DNA of 64,000 nucleotides from Isoperla grammatica (GCA_945910005.1 OX246741.1:11270669-11334668); one strand, 5' to 3'. Counted from the stretch's first letter, positions 1 through 11,946 are shown. The notes: generated by a model not told the origin, from the letters alone. Made by a program: numbers and translations.

Positions 1-158
1 GACAGACACCTTGATGGCCGGCTGCTGTTCCGACGACTGCTCGTTGAGTATGGCCATGTTGCGTTGGATCTCGGCCTCGCTCTTGGGGGCATTAATGGCC
101 GCCGCCCCCAAATAGGACACGCCGCTGAATATCGTGCACTCCTGAAGCACGTCCGCCA
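1..158 (-). CDS. RABGAP1: RABGAP1 exon: start of PTB domain (partial, continues left)
   Basis: On the minus strand the acceptor TTGCTCCAG is followed by TG at 158. These two bases complete the codon left open by the upstream exon (G+TG, Val). The reading then gives ADVLQECTIFSGVSYLGAAA, INAPKSEAEIQRNMAILNEQ and SSEQQPAIKVSV without a stop down to base 1. The YLG and NAP(K/R)SE motifs and the spacing to the conserved (M)xIL helix are those of the RABGAP1 PTB domain. GC-rich third positions stand out against the AT-rich flanks, as expected for an exon. It has no long open frame of its own and is easily missed. Confidence 0.85.
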
Positions 159-3056
159 CTGGAGCAAGGAACTGCGCGTTAGCCAACCGAACGTATTTTT
201 ACCACGATGGCCGACGCGGTAATTTCTTTAGTGAAGCAACAACAAAAAATCAAAAGTGATGTATACATACACATTAGGGATGACATCAAGTACCCGGATA
301 GCCCGGGTACCCACCTCCAAATATTAACCCGGAGCCGTTTTTTGGGTCCGGGTAATTCTTTAGTCGGTTTCTAGGCTAAATGTACGCGCCAGTATTGCTG
401 CGGTCGATTCCGGTGGAGCCAGCAGGTTCGGCGTGCGCCTACCCACCCCCCACCCGATCCACAACACATGCGTTGGCGGGGATCAGAACAGACGCGAGCC
501 GACTTGCATTCGTTACTGTTTGTTCTTTATTTAACATTCTGGCTAAAACTTGTTCCTTTACTATTTATTTTCCTTAAAATTTCATGTTTTGTGTACGTGC
601 TTCTGTTGTGTATTCAGAAAAGTTTTTTTTACTTGACGTGATTACTGCAGGCGTATTCCAAAAGGCTCACCGAGCTGGCGGCATGCATATCATCAACGAA
701 ACGTCCCTCGTCTTTGCTCCCCGCACACTTCACAAGGCCTAGCGACGACCTTCAAATCAAGCCTACACATCGAAAAATACATTTTCAGGATCCGGGTACC
801 CAGGTAATATGAGACCTGGAACCGGTTCCGAACTTTATTACCCAATGTCATCCCTAATACACATCATATTATGGTGAGGTTAATGTCAATAGGTCTAGGT
901 CTATTCAATCAATGTTGGTCTCGTTATTATGAAATATTTAGAACAGTACCCGGTACTAAATTGTTTTCACCACGGCAACAACCAATCAGAAGCCTGGTTG
1001 CTTAGGTGAGAACAAATTAGTAGGTTACTAAATATTTCATAATTCAGGCCACAAACCAATTAAATAGGAATAAATTTCACCACCAATTTTTTACCAATAG
1101 GAAAGAAATTTTATTTTGTTATAGTCACGTAGTAGGCCTACTCATATGATGTATGAGATCCATAATCTCATAAAAGGATTCAAACCTGTAGTGTGCCAGA
1201 GTTTTCTTTATCTATCTCTAATGTGTTTGTTTGTCGTGACTCGTGACATACTCTTCTAAATGACGATAGCGCTTTTGAGTGTCACGGCTCCACCAAGAAT
1301 AATATGCAGTGCGGCACTGGCGTGTGCTTTTACTAACTATGCTGAAAACATCGGTTTTGATGTCGCTTGGTTTGTGTAGTGAAGAGTATGGTAGTAATGA
1401 ACGATGCTTTTTTTCTGTCTGGTGGTATCTTTGGAGACATGAAGTGCCACGCTGTGCCTATTTGACAGCGACGATCCCTCTTTAACAAATCGCACACAAT
1501 GCCGGTGATAAATTTGCATTAGAGATTTGAATCTTTCTATACAAATATGAAGGAATGGAACACAGTACAGTAGTAGGCTTACTTGGTAATCTTTGCTCGT
1601 GTTCAAGAGTTTGTGCTTAAGAATTAAGCCTGGTCTCTAACTTAGGCCAATCAACAATCACACTTGGTCATCGCCACACGTTCCACGAGGCCAGTGCACG
1701 AACAACTCACCCTCCTCCTCCTCGTCCTGGGACTTCTCCCTGTCCGTCTTCTCGGGCGCCGACGCGGGCTTGCCGGCGTCCACCTCGTAGAACATGCTCT
1801 TGCCGACACGCATCACCGTCTGGTTGACGGGCACGTGTCTCAGCGTCATGTTGTTCTCCATCTTGGCCACGTCCTCGCTGAGCACCTCGCCCAGGGACTT
1901 GCACAGGTCGTCGAGGTTGCCGTCGTTGGCGATCTTCAACAGGGGCGATTGCTCGCCGCCGTTGCCGGCTATCAGCGTCCTCGTCGACAGGCCGCCGTTC
2001 ACAAACTCGTATTCTTCGCTGGTCGCCAGGGAATCGTTGGATTTCACGCTGACGCTATCCTCCATCACTGAAACGGTTGAATTCACACTTGAATGTCAAA
2101 TAATTTTACCAAATATAATTTAGAAAAGCAATTATGGGTCACTAATAGAATGAGAATTGTACTATTATGCTACATAGAACATATCAATATGATTGATGTA
2201 GCGTACCTGGAAATCAAATAATGGTAGGGAATTTAATTATTTGTGAGAATATAAATAAGTACCTATAGATACGAAATTCTTAATGTTAAACCCACAATTA
2301 TCGCTCTACTGGTCATGTCCTTTTGCAGTTTCAAAACCATAATCCGCATTAGTTTCATTAGTTAGGTCTAAGGTTTGAGATGGATACCATGGCTAAACCT
2401 TGCCCCTCCCTCTCTCCCCACTACAGGGTAGGGGAAGAGGGAGAGTGGCAGCTGCCAGCCCTCCATCTTGAGGTATTGTTGTTTAAGTGAGGAGTACGAT
2501 TGGGGCTAGGCCAGGTGTAAATGAGTTAAATGTGGGCTACTGTGACTACGTGCCAACTTAGAGGACTTGCGTTTACATATCCTCAGTATTAGAAATGAAA
2601 TAAAAATGCCAAAGTGTCAAACCTTGGTGCTAGTAGGATTATTCTTAGCTCCATATCTTCAGTCTTCATTGTTCCTTTTGTGAATAAAACTAAATAAAAA
2701 TGTCCACAATCTTAATTCAGGTAGGTTAAGTACCTAGTTAACTTTCTTCCTACGTAGCTACTGTACTGTAATTGTAGTCAACCTTGAAGTATGATCAAGT
2801 CGTACTCGTATCAAATTGTTCATTGTCGCCTGCTCGCATAATGCAAACTGACTGAAGTTGCTTGAGTTTTACAATCACAATCACAATCACAAATAACCAA
2901 TAAAATTCGTAGTTTATATACAGATTCAAGTACCATTAAAAACTGTTATAGATGTTATGTAAGCTAACAATGGGAATTGGTCAATAAAAGTTTGATGACA
3001 TGTTACTCACCAGCTCCAGCTACCATATCAGCCACACTTGATATTCCTTCGTTCAT
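1..3056 (-). CDS. RABGAP1: RABGAP1 homologue, 5' part of gene (three coding exons)
   Basis: RABGAP1 proteins are TBC-domain GTPase-activating proteins for Rab GTPases, with an N-terminal PTB domain; they act on endosome, Golgi and centrosome traffic. Only the N-terminus is in the window. Three minus-strand exons (3056-3011, 2067-1711, 158-1) join in frame, every junction being phase 1. The product opens MNEGISSVADMVAGAV, then MEDSVSVKSNDSLATSEEYE, and then has SPLLKIANDGNLDDLCKSL, which matches the LKIVGNG..LxxxLADVL pattern near the N-terminus of vertebrate RABGAP1. The last exon starts the PTB domain: ECTIFSGVSYLGAAAINAPK lines up with the vertebrate LFNKLTYLGCASVNAPR segment. The rest of the PTB, the kinesin-like region, the TBC domain and the coiled coil lie left of base 1. 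Family assignment rests on remembered vertebrate sequence and is strong; RABGAP1 and RABGAP1L cannot be separated, as invertebrates usually carry a single gene. Confidence 0.87.
267..864. mobile_element. Non-autonomous hAT transposon with 8-bp TSD
   Basis: The element runs 275-856 (582 bp). Both ends carry the 12-bp inverted terminal repeat TAGGGATGACAT, and the flanks are a perfect 8-bp direct repeat ATACACAT (267-274 and 857-864). An 8-bp target duplication with short TIRs is diagnostic of the hAT superfamily. Subterminal CCGGGTAC-type motifs occur at both ends (about 292-312 and 791-802). No transposase frame is present; the 65-codon frame inside is not recognisable. It sits in the RABGAP1 intron. 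Confidence 0.88.
926..1043. mobile_element. Small foldback MITE (118 bp)
   Basis: Perfect 16-bp inverted ends ATTATGAAATATTTAG (926-941) and its complement (1028-1043), with further partial complementarity inside. No clear target duplication, so the superfamily is open. Confidence 0.6.
1711..2067 (-). CDS. RABGAP1: RABGAP1 exon: N-terminal acidic/low-complexity region
   Basis: The exon runs from an acceptor CCGTTTCAG (AG at 2069-2068) to a donor GG|GTGAGT at 1711/1710. The open frame continues past the donor, but the donor is strong and its phase (one base left over) fits the next exon exactly. A Met at 2065 (MEDSVSVKS) is an alternative start if the upstream coding exon is skipped; vertebrate RABGAP1 begins at a similar place (MDDKASV...). 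The product is Ser/Glu-rich and ends in a DEEEE run. The motif LLKIANDGN is the recognisable family signature. The plus-strand open frame over the same bases (1664-2071) is a shadow. Confidence 0.82.
3011..3056 (-). CDS. RABGAP1: RABGAP1 first coding exon (short)
   Basis: The ATG at 3056-3054 opens MNEGISSVADMVAGA plus one base, followed at once by a consensus donor G|GTGAGT (3010-3005). An in-frame TAG lies six bases upstream of the ATG, so this is a true start, not an internal Met. The leftover G joins TG of the exon at 2067 to keep the frame (..GA-V-MEDS). Upstream there is a plausible acceptor (CCCACCTATTTAG near 3083), so a further noncoding exon probably exists to the right; I could not place it. 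The call is inferred from splice signals and phase only; its 15 residues are not recognisable by homology. Confidence 0.6.
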
Positions 3057-4009
3057 AAACTAATGTGCATACACAACTAAATAGGTGGGCAAGTTTAAGA
3101 AGTTGTCAAGCAAACTGTTTGTGCCAGTTTGTGGCTACTGCTGTGACAAGTCTCTGGGGTCTTTCTTGATTTGATTTATGAAACGTAGGGTGCTTCAATA
3201 ACCTCGTTGGTCTGCATTTGGATAATTTATTTTATTTTCAGTAGAGGAAGGGATTTTGGAGTTAAGTTTGACATGATGGATTGATATTTGAGAGTTATAT
3301 GGCTGAGGTGCATAATGTTACCAACAAGATCATCTATTTTATTTTTAATACAAGATGTGAGATGTAATCAACTTAGGAGGGGGGAGATTTTGATTACTCA
3401 ATTACGAGTAGGCCTACGGTAATGACTACCGGTAGTGATCGTTTTTAAATTCTTTAGTAGTAGCATGACTGAGTCAATTGGCCAGTATGGAGCTGGCCCT
3501 TAGCTTAGGGTAGGCCTATTATTCTATTTATTAGTGAAGAAGGGGATCTGCATGTAAATCAATAAGCTTATGGATGAAATGCTCTGTCTACTAGCAAATT
3601 CAAGAACAAGAAATGTCCACTGAATTATGTTGGTCCATGATAAGATGCACAGTGGCAGTCTGCTTTTATATGATGAACTCCCTGCTGCCAGACACGTGTG
3701 TTCGCTAATAATCAAGTAAGTTTGAACATCCCTGCACTAAAGTTGTCCAATGTAACTTGTCTCGTGCTTACGAAATAGCCAAGTTAAATAGTAAGCTAGG
3801 CCTACCAACTTAAATGGTTAAATTCTACTTCTCTAGTTCCTACCGTCTACTTGAAACAGGTTCATTAGTGATAATTAACGGTGGTTAGCTGAAAATCCCA
3901 AACATGGTGGGTGTGACTAATGGGGCTCGTGAAATCCACTAAGTGGAATAACTGCCTTTACGAATATGAAAGCATGCCCGGAATCTGTTCATTTTCATTA
4001 AAACAAATG

Positions 4010-4640
4010 CACGAAAGGGGCGGTAGGCCTAGGCCTACCTAGATAAAGATCTGAGGTCGGCATGAGACTAGTTGCATTTGTACTTGTATAGGCAGGCCCT
4101 AGTAGGTGTGGTTGGCATAGGCATAGGCCTAGGCCCTACTAAAAAGCCCACACAAATGAATCTGCATTGGTCTCAGGGTAAACCTACACCTGGAAGGTGG
4201 TATAGTCGTATAGGATAACAGTACCATTATACTGGAAAGAGTTAAACTTAATGTAAGCGTATGACATTCGTAGTGAATAAGCTTCCCTGAATTGTATTGA
4301 CAAAGGTGACTGGACTTAGACCTACGCCTAGGCCTAGGACCTACCTGCCTAGGTCTAGTCCTACGATTAAACATTACTGCGCAAACGAAGGTAGGCCTAC
4401 ACTGACCACAAGCCTAGACCGTGTCACTAGAGCAGATTTGGCTTGCGAGGCTCACAGCCTAGCCTAGGCCTCCTAGGCCTAGTAGGCTAGAACATACGAA
4501 CATCTTTGGTAGGCCTAGGCCTGGGTTCTAATCTTACACAGGATCTAAAGAGCCTAGTGCCAAAGCGTGGTATACGCCTAGGCCCTAGGCCTAGGCCTAG
4601 GCTAGGCCAAGCCGACCGACAGGCCTATTCTGACAGTTCA
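4010..4640. repeat. TAGGCC/CCTAGG-rich low-complexity tract
   Basis: Irregular clusters of TAGGCCTAGGCC-like hexamers in both phases, for example at 4027-4040, 4122-4136, 4326-4340, 4461-4482, 4509-4522 and 4575-4606. The hexamer is a near palindrome, so the tract looks similar on both strands. Similar words are scattered thinly over the first 5 kb. Confidence 0.7.
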
Positions 4641-6837
4641 TTGCCTAGAGATTACCTGGCATTAACTAGGCAGACCCTGGAATTGACATATACACAATAA
4701 CCATCATATTTATAAAGAATGAATTAATGCTGTACCTTCGACTAATATCTATAATCATTTCTTGGTAATTCTTGATCAATATACACTTTTTTAACTGTTG
4801 ACATAATACGCTTGTAACCATTAGCCAATTTTTTATGATTTTTAATCAATTCTGCTTCTTCTTCTTCTCTTTGTGGGCTTTGAACTTGATTTTGCTCACC
4901 GCCTGATGTACAAGGGCGTGGTTTTCAAAAAAGGTACACTTTTTGGATTTGATTTCTTTTGCAACGTCCATTAGCTAACTATGTACGTTTGTTTATTATT
5001 CATAACAAATATTTCTCATTTGAACGTGGTATACGCTCTCAAACAAGAGAGCAGCCGAATACATCAAGCATAACTAAAACTACAACAACAAAAACTTCGA
5101 TCGCAGACAGTGGCCAATCACAGTGTCTCTTTACCGCGCGAAATTCAATTGTGCTTTACCCCTTAATTACCCGGGATCAACTCAGGTGGGGTGTAATAGA
5201 CCAGAAAAGGTGTTCTGAGAACGGGCGAGAGACCACTCTTGGAAATAAGAAAGGGAGCTTGGAAGGCTGAGCTATGAGTGTCGTTCAGTGAATACTCTCC
5301 CGCTGTGGCCAGGCTAGAGTAAAAACGAAACGTCACTAGAAGGCCAAGCCGTGGCCAACCAAGTCATCCAAGTCTTCGAGTGGAGAGAATTAGCTTGCTG
5401 AAGGACAAATCAAGTAAAATCTCAGCCGACTGGGGAGAAGAAACGGGGAGGGAGGAAAACTCGTCCCCGCAACCTGTTGAGGGCATTTAAAAAATGGAAC
5501 ACTCGACCGAGATCGGTTTCCCGCTCCACTTGAACAGACGTGTGATGACTAATGACGACATGGGCGACGACTAGCGACTGAGTCCGCAACCAGCTGGCGA
5601 GCTTTCACGCATACACCCTCAAGTTAATTATATTTGTTCTGTTGATATGAACGTATTCACTAACTGCCTCCTTTATGGCAGCAAATACACAGGAGATGAT
5701 TGTCGGTTATTAACGAAGGGTCAATTAATTAACCATCAAGATGTAATTGGATTGCGTTTATGGATGCGTGAGAACGTATAGAGGGCCAAAAATATCAGGG
5801 CGGCCAATGGTTTACTAATAACTGATCTTACTCTAGACAAGATCACAGATAGTTGACTCAATAGCCATTAACTAAACTCTAACTAAACGCCGATCATTGA
5901 CTGAAGAAAACTGTTGAAGCACTGGGTCGTCTGACGTATTCTTTTTAGCGCCTTGCGGCTGAAACCGAATTACAGGGAGGTAAGAAAAGATTTCTTAGAG
6001 AAGTAGATTGTTTGATGACAAATTCGAGACAAATTCAGAAAATTAAGTTAGTAATATTGGACCCGTCTACGTTATAAACACGAGACTACTTACTTTCTAC
6101 AGGCTGTTGTATTATATCTGTGGGGGGGGGGGGGGGAGGGGGGGGGCGAGCAACCCCGCCCAGCTATCGTCTCGTGCCCCCATAAGTCGAAGGTCATTCT
6201 AGGTCAGGCATCAGAATAATGAGCCAATTCTGGTAATGGTTAATTGAGCCAAGGGAGCCGCAATCATGCGTAACTCTATTAACATTACGTAATTGAATTA
6301 TTAACGTGAAGGACATGAAACATATTTTGATACAACATTTTTAATTCCGTAGATAGTGTGACCAATAGAGATGGCTAAGTACGTATAGCATTCGGGAGGT
6401 CATCATCACTATTATATTTTATATTTTGTGGTGGAAATATATTTATTTGTAAGTTATGGGAATAATAAAATGATTTTATAAGTTGAATTGAATTGGATGT
6501 TTTAATTCCCAGCATGAATATTAAACGAAGAGGAATTCCCCGGAGAGTGGTTGGTAATTACAGTGAGAACACATCAAGCACTCTCATCATTGTTCGACCA
6601 GACCCACTAATGAGTGCGTATCGTGCGTGTGGGTGGGCGGGTGGATGCGTTCGCTGTTAGTGAGTTATGAGTGACATCTCTTCTAAAATGATCTTATGCG
6701 TCCTTTGAACTCGACAATTAATTAATAATACGCATAATAATTAATTAGTTTTTAATTATTTCATTAATAATTATAAATAATTTAATATAAATAAATACAA
6801 AAATAATAATATACTGTTTTTAATAATAATAATGTAT

Positions 6838-6965
<128 letters not shown>

Positions 6966-8594
6966 ATAACATGCTAAATAATTTTTCCCTCGGTATGTAA
7001 AGTCATGCCAACTGAATAATCATGCGACCGAATTAAACTCATGACGTAACGTACAATTAGGTCACCTTAGCTTAGCTCAGACGTTTGCACGTACTTAAGA
7101 TAAATACATATTTAAGTATGTTAGCTACTAAGTACATACTGTAGGTAACTTTCCCAAATGAATTTCGTAACTAGAATATAACGTGTACGGGGCACACCTG
7201 TGACAGTTTTAAATTCGGTAATATAAGTTTATGTTATGTTATGTATCCTGTATAAACCTCTGAAAGCAAATACATGTTCTAACTTAACAGACAAGTAATT
7301 ATATCAAATTTCATAAAATCACAAAATCTAAGCGTGATCGCCGCGGAACGGAAATAGTTGGTGCTTCGATCAGCTGTTGTGAGAAATTACATGTGTAACG
7401 AAGAAGTTGATGTCGCATATTCAAAATCATCCTCTTCACGGTAGACGTCCAGGAAGAATCCCGATCATCACGATCGTGGTAGAAGGAAGTGAGCATAAAA
7501 TCTGTAATTGCTATATCTACGACTACAATCGTAAAAGCAATCATTCAAAGTTCAAACAGTCGTACCAACAGCACAAAAACTCACTTGGAATTAATTATTG
7601 TAATGATTGAGAAGAAGATTAAAAAATACCCGTTAATTAATTAATTAATTAATTAATTTTATTATTTATAACCTAGAGATCCGAGCTTGGCGAGTACTTA
7701 TTATCGTAGAGACGCTCGTCTTGCCAAGTTTCAAACAACAGCTGTAAAGTGTTCCATATTTCAATGTTTGAGGAGTATCTACAACATCTGTTGTATAAGT
7801 CGATATGGGGGGGGGGGGGGGGGTCAAATCTAATGGCACAGTTCTTAGTTAGCGGAAGATCTTCCCGATTCGGTATTAATGATTAATAAACAATTACGTG
7901 ATGTAATATAGATTCTGAAAGCGCGTGAAGATCCGTATTTCTTCTTGTGTAAAGAAAGATTCGTATACGGGGCTTATTCCTCCAATAAGCTGCCCATCAC
8001 ACGGGCCCTGAAAGAGATTTGGAGGTATTGATTTCTTTTCAAGGAGTACATATTAGTAGGTACTCATTCATCAGTCGTCATGTTCTCTTGCCAACATGCA
8101 TTCAAAATCCAAGCCTACGTTTGTAAAAAAAATCAAACTTAATTCATTAATTACAGATTAAAAATAGCTATATCAGAATGAAACTAGTTTTATGCTATAG
8201 CTAATATTGAGACTATCAACAGCGATAACCAAAACTCGGTAACAAACTATTAAACAATGTCTAGCCCTGCAGGTTTGACGACAGTCAACAGGCAAGACGG
8301 TTAAAATAATTTTATCAGAAGAGATAATTTATTAAGAAGAATAAGTTTGTATGCAATGTTGTATAATATAACGTTCTCTAACTGATATTACAAAATAATG
8401 CCCGGGAAACCTCAATAACTTAACTGCTTCTTCGTATTCACTTAAAGTGACGCGCCATCATCTTTATACACTACTTTAATAAACTAACTAAAAAAGTGAG
8501 ATTTTTAAAGCTTCTCTTGATTAACTTTTGTTCGTCTTCGTCCTTGACAAAGGACTTTGAAGACAATGAGTCCGACACTAGACTGGTATAGACC

Positions 8595-8870
8595 AAGCAC
8601 CTTGAAGACATTAGTGTGGTAGACGAAGGACCTTGAAGTCATTAGTGTGGTAGTCAAAGGACCTTGAAGTCATTAGTGTGGTAGTCAAAGGACCTTGAAG
8701 ACATTAGTGTGGTTGTCAAAGGACCTTTAAGTCATTAGTGTGGTAGTCAATGGACCTTGAAGTCATTAGTTTGGTAGTCAAATGACCTTGAAGTCATTAG
8801 TGTGGTAGTCAAAGGACCTTGAAGAAATTACTGTGGTAGACGAAGGCAACACTAGACTGGTAGACGAAGG
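8595..8870. repeat. 30-bp minisatellite, about 9 copies
   Basis: The unit contains AAGGACCTTGAAGTCATTAG followed by TGTGGTAGTC. Copies are 85-100% alike in the middle and decay at both ends. The array runs straight into a 5S-like fragment at 8876. Confidence 0.88.
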
Positions 8871-8875
8871 ACCAC

Positions 8876-8924
8876 CGAAGTTAAGCAACATTGACCAGAT
8901 TCAAGGCACGGGATGGTGACCGTT
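8876..8924 (+). pseudogene. 5S rRNA-like fragment (pseudogene or 5S-derived SINE head)
   Basis: GAAGTTAAGCAACATTG, then about 17 divergent bases, then GGGATGGTGACCG. These match the internal promoter part of animal 5S rRNA (box A region GAAGTTAAGCAAC and box C GGATGGGTGACCG) at the right spacing. The 5' third and the 3' stem are missing, so this is not a working 5S gene. Confidence 0.6.
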
Positions 8925-9099
8925 ATCCGCGAGGAGGCGTTTGCCCCCTCGTCTAATCAATCACCCTCTCATAAACATCCCCTAAAATACACGCACAAAG
9001 TACTGACGTAGATATTAAAATAAATAGCATAAATCATGATGGCTCTCTAATGCAATAAATGAGTGATGGACAGTCGAGTGTAGTAATTATCCTCGGCTT

Positions 9100-9200
9100 G
9101 TGATTGGTCGTGCGGGGGTGAGTGGGCGGGGCCTCGTACAGGTGGTAGTCGCGCGCTTCATATAACTTTGACCTAGTGCTGTACCAAAGTCGTGTCAGAT
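9100..9200 (+). promoter_or_regulatory. RNA polymerase II promoter (CCAAT, GC box, TATA, Inr)
   Basis: In order on the plus strand: inverted CCAAT (ATTGG, 9103-9107), Sp1-type GC box GGGCGGGGC (9124-9132), TATA box CATATAAC (9159-9166), and an initiator-like TCAGAT (9195-9200), about 35 bp past the TATA. A consensus splice donor follows 60 bp later. The next supported coding exon on this strand is the neuropeptide exon at 27670, so this is its likely promoter. The elements are seen; the link to that gene is inference. Confidence 0.6.
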
Positions 9201-9259
9201 AACGGGAAGCAGCCACTGGTCGACAGACACTCAACACATTCAGTCAGCACTCTACCAAG
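9196..9259 (+). other. 5' untranslated first exon (probable)
   Basis: About 64 bp from the initiator to the donor CCAAG|GTAAGAACG at 9259/9260. It contains no ATG, so it would be noncoding. It would pair with the acceptor at 27669, whose exon begins directly with ATG. The 18.4-kb intron this implies is long but ordinary for this window. Confidence 0.5.
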
Positions 9260-10017
9260 GTAAGAACGTTCCTTGTCACATTGTCTTCAACGACGCGGAC
9301 GTATTCGTGAATACTTACACACGATTTGGAATTTTATTAAATATTTTCATTTTTTAAATCGCCGAATGGAACGTACCACACTTTTATAATTTATATTCTA
9401 AAAATCAACGTGTGTAAATTAAATTAGTTGATTTTAAAAGTCTGGTGTGCAAATCATAGTTTGAAATCTGGTGTGAATATCTGACTTGCTAATAATAGTT
9501 TCGAATTTCGAAACATGATTCATTTTATTTTATTTTTGGTGATTCGATGATGAACACAAAAGTTTTGATTAGACTTTTGTATGTAGATTGGAATTATTCA
9601 TGAATTTATTCCCATTTCTATCACGGGCAAAAAGCAACAGCAATCTCAGCCAGAGACCGCATGTGGGATTCTAATACACTTGATTTGAATAATTAACGAG
9701 ACTCAAAATAAATTGCAATGTAAATTCTAAGATCAAATATAGGTATAGGTGTTCATGTGATAGGTCGTTAGGTTATAGTGTGTGTGACGTCAATCATGTT
9801 CTGGGACTAAGGAGGGCTCGACTGAGGTTATAACCTTGCCGCGTGGGCTTGCACGTGGCCCCGCCTGTCGTAGTTTCACTTCTTTGTACTCGATGTGCCA
9901 CACTCGCTGATATTTTAGTAAATCAAGGGTTGGACAAAAGAACGTGTCTTTATTCCAACTACTCTCCCGCATTAACAATATTAATCTTTGGCTCAATCGA
10001 ATCTACGAATTAGTATG

Positions 10018-10222
10018 CACCCTACACGCGGATGAGAAATAACGATCAGTGATTATATTGGATAAAACAACGAATACAGAAGAATTTTTAAAGTAAACAC
10101 ATGTTCTGTCAATTATTTATGCAATTTATTTACGACTTAATAGGCACCATACGCGGATGAGAAATAACAATCAGTGATCATATTGGATAAAAAACGAGTA
10201 CAGAAAAACTGTTAGAGTAAAT
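10018..10222. repeat. Direct duplication, about 85 bp twice
   Basis: ACGCGGATGAGAAATAAC and the following 70 bases recur 125 bp apart (10025 and 10150) with few changes; a weaker third relic lies near 10697. Confidence 0.7.
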
Positions 10223-11791
10223 GCAATGTGGCATACACAGTCAGAGCCCGTTTTAACGCTAATCTCCGCGCATTTTGTAACGTTAGTCTTCAGATATAAG
10301 TCCGTATGTGTGCAGTGTTGTATAAATTAAATTTGAAAACATGTATACTAAAAATGGTAGTTTATGTACGGAATGTTATGGTACAATGCATGAATGACGA
10401 ACGCCGCCTACACTACGGAATAGCGGTCGTAGGCCTATATTGCAAAACGCGTTCATCAAACAAACGCTTACTTTTAAAACCGCTTAAAGTTAAATCCTTC
10501 TTATATAGGCTAGCGCAATATAGCAACAGCGGCCGCCCTCGTCAGCACTTTGCTGATCAACGTCTGTGAGATCATTTTGTGCAACTCTGAAACATGAAGT
10601 AAGGAATTGATATATTCAAAAAGGAACAAGTTCAAAATATATCGATTGCTGTGTATTGTGGTTTTGCGTCGCTATTTTTGCAGTTATGAGAGGTTCAAAA
10701 TCAGCGCAGAAGAGCTGTTAAAATAAATACGTGTTCTGATTTACTTATGTCGCCTACTGTACATCATCGCACTGTTGCTGGGGACTTCTTAGTTTTTTAT
10801 GGAAAATAACACCCATAACATATTTAGGTACCAGCCATGGATTTTCAACGTACTTTAGGAGTCGACTTAAATAGAGTTTCGATAGAGTTGTAAAAACACA
10901 GTCCCTGAGTGCGTTAGGTGTAACATGAGATTTGTATGATCCCCGGTCTAAGCCATGCGTTATGTAGACTGTAAACTGTAGACTGTAGACTGTAGAGTAG
11001 GGATGAGAATGGGTTTCAGACGAGTATGATAGGATCACTGTGACGACGCATAACAGGATAATATATCCATCAGGAAACATGCGTAGAACACAACAATGAG
11101 ACTTATTTCTGATGCTCTGTTTTCTGTGGAGGTCTAACGTAGACTTAACTCAGCCTTACTACAGTTTGATGTGTCAAGCATTAGTACGAAGGTCCCATAA
11201 AAATAATAATAACTACATAAATAATAGCGTTAATGTTTTTTTTAAATTAATTTACAAAAAATTAGCATACAATTAATATTTAGAGGTAAGCAAATTGTAG
11301 GGACTATTTTTTTTGTTTTACTTGAAATTAGTTTACCTGAACTTGCGTCAAGATAATTTTTTAGAATTATATTGTGTAAAAATCGGACTGTAAAAGCTCA
11401 ACGATTATGAACAGACAAAATTGTGCGCGTTTGCTACAAATTTTTTCCAAAAACAACATAATTTTGAGCATTAACAAACTAAATGGATCAGATCCTCACA
11501 AAACATAAAAAGTTCGAAAATTTTAAAGTACATCCCAGGACAAGATTTGGTCACAATATGTTTGTTGCTTAGTCTATTGAGTAGACTACGCATGCCTGTA
11601 CGGTACGGGTTTCGAACCCACGCCGCGACCGCAGTGACTTTTCATTGACGTCGCACATTAGTCTTGAAATGCAGGTAGGGACCCGGGTTCGAGTCTCGTC
11701 GCGTCACCCTCTTCAGACAATAGGGCTAATCTCAAGAAGTAGCCATTTGTCCGTGTTTTGTTTTAGACCATTTCAAAAACTATCTAGGGCC

Positions 11792-11946
11792 CTAAGGTTG
11801 GAATTCATAGTCGGCCCCTACACCTAGGGGCACCCATTGTTGCTATGGATTTGTTTTGTTTATGGGAAATAACATGCAAACAATTGTTACCTTGGTAACA
11901 ATAGGCGCCCCTAGGTGTAGGGGCCGACTATAAATTCCAACCTTAG
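11792..11946 (+). mobile_element. Hairpin MITE, copy 1 (155 bp)
   Basis: Arms of about 50 bp with CTAAGGTTGGAATTCATAG at the tip and CCCCTACACCTAGGGGC inside. The loop reads TATGGATTTGTTTTGTTTAT on the plus strand. Confidence 0.75.

Larger units (their letters stand above)
159..1710 (-). other. RABGAP1 intron with transposon copies
   Basis: Intron between the N-terminal exon and the PTB exon. It holds a hAT element (275-856) and a small foldback (926-1043), described separately. I see no further exon here. Confidence 0.75.

Noticed and set aside
380..577. 65-codon plus-strand frame as a transposase fragment
   Set aside because: It lies inside a hAT element but shows no hAT domain motif; length is within chance.
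1664..2123. Plus-strand open frames opposite the RABGAP1 exon
   Set aside because: Shadows of the GC-rich minus-strand exon; no homology and no splice logic.
4129..4700. Small Arg/Pro/Gly-rich open frames
   Set aside because: Products of the TAGGCC-rich tract.
11600..11715. tRNA gene pair around GGTTTCGAACCCACG and GGGTTCGAGTCTCG
   Set aside because: Two B-box-like words in opposite orientation without A boxes or cloverleaf; likely SINE debris.
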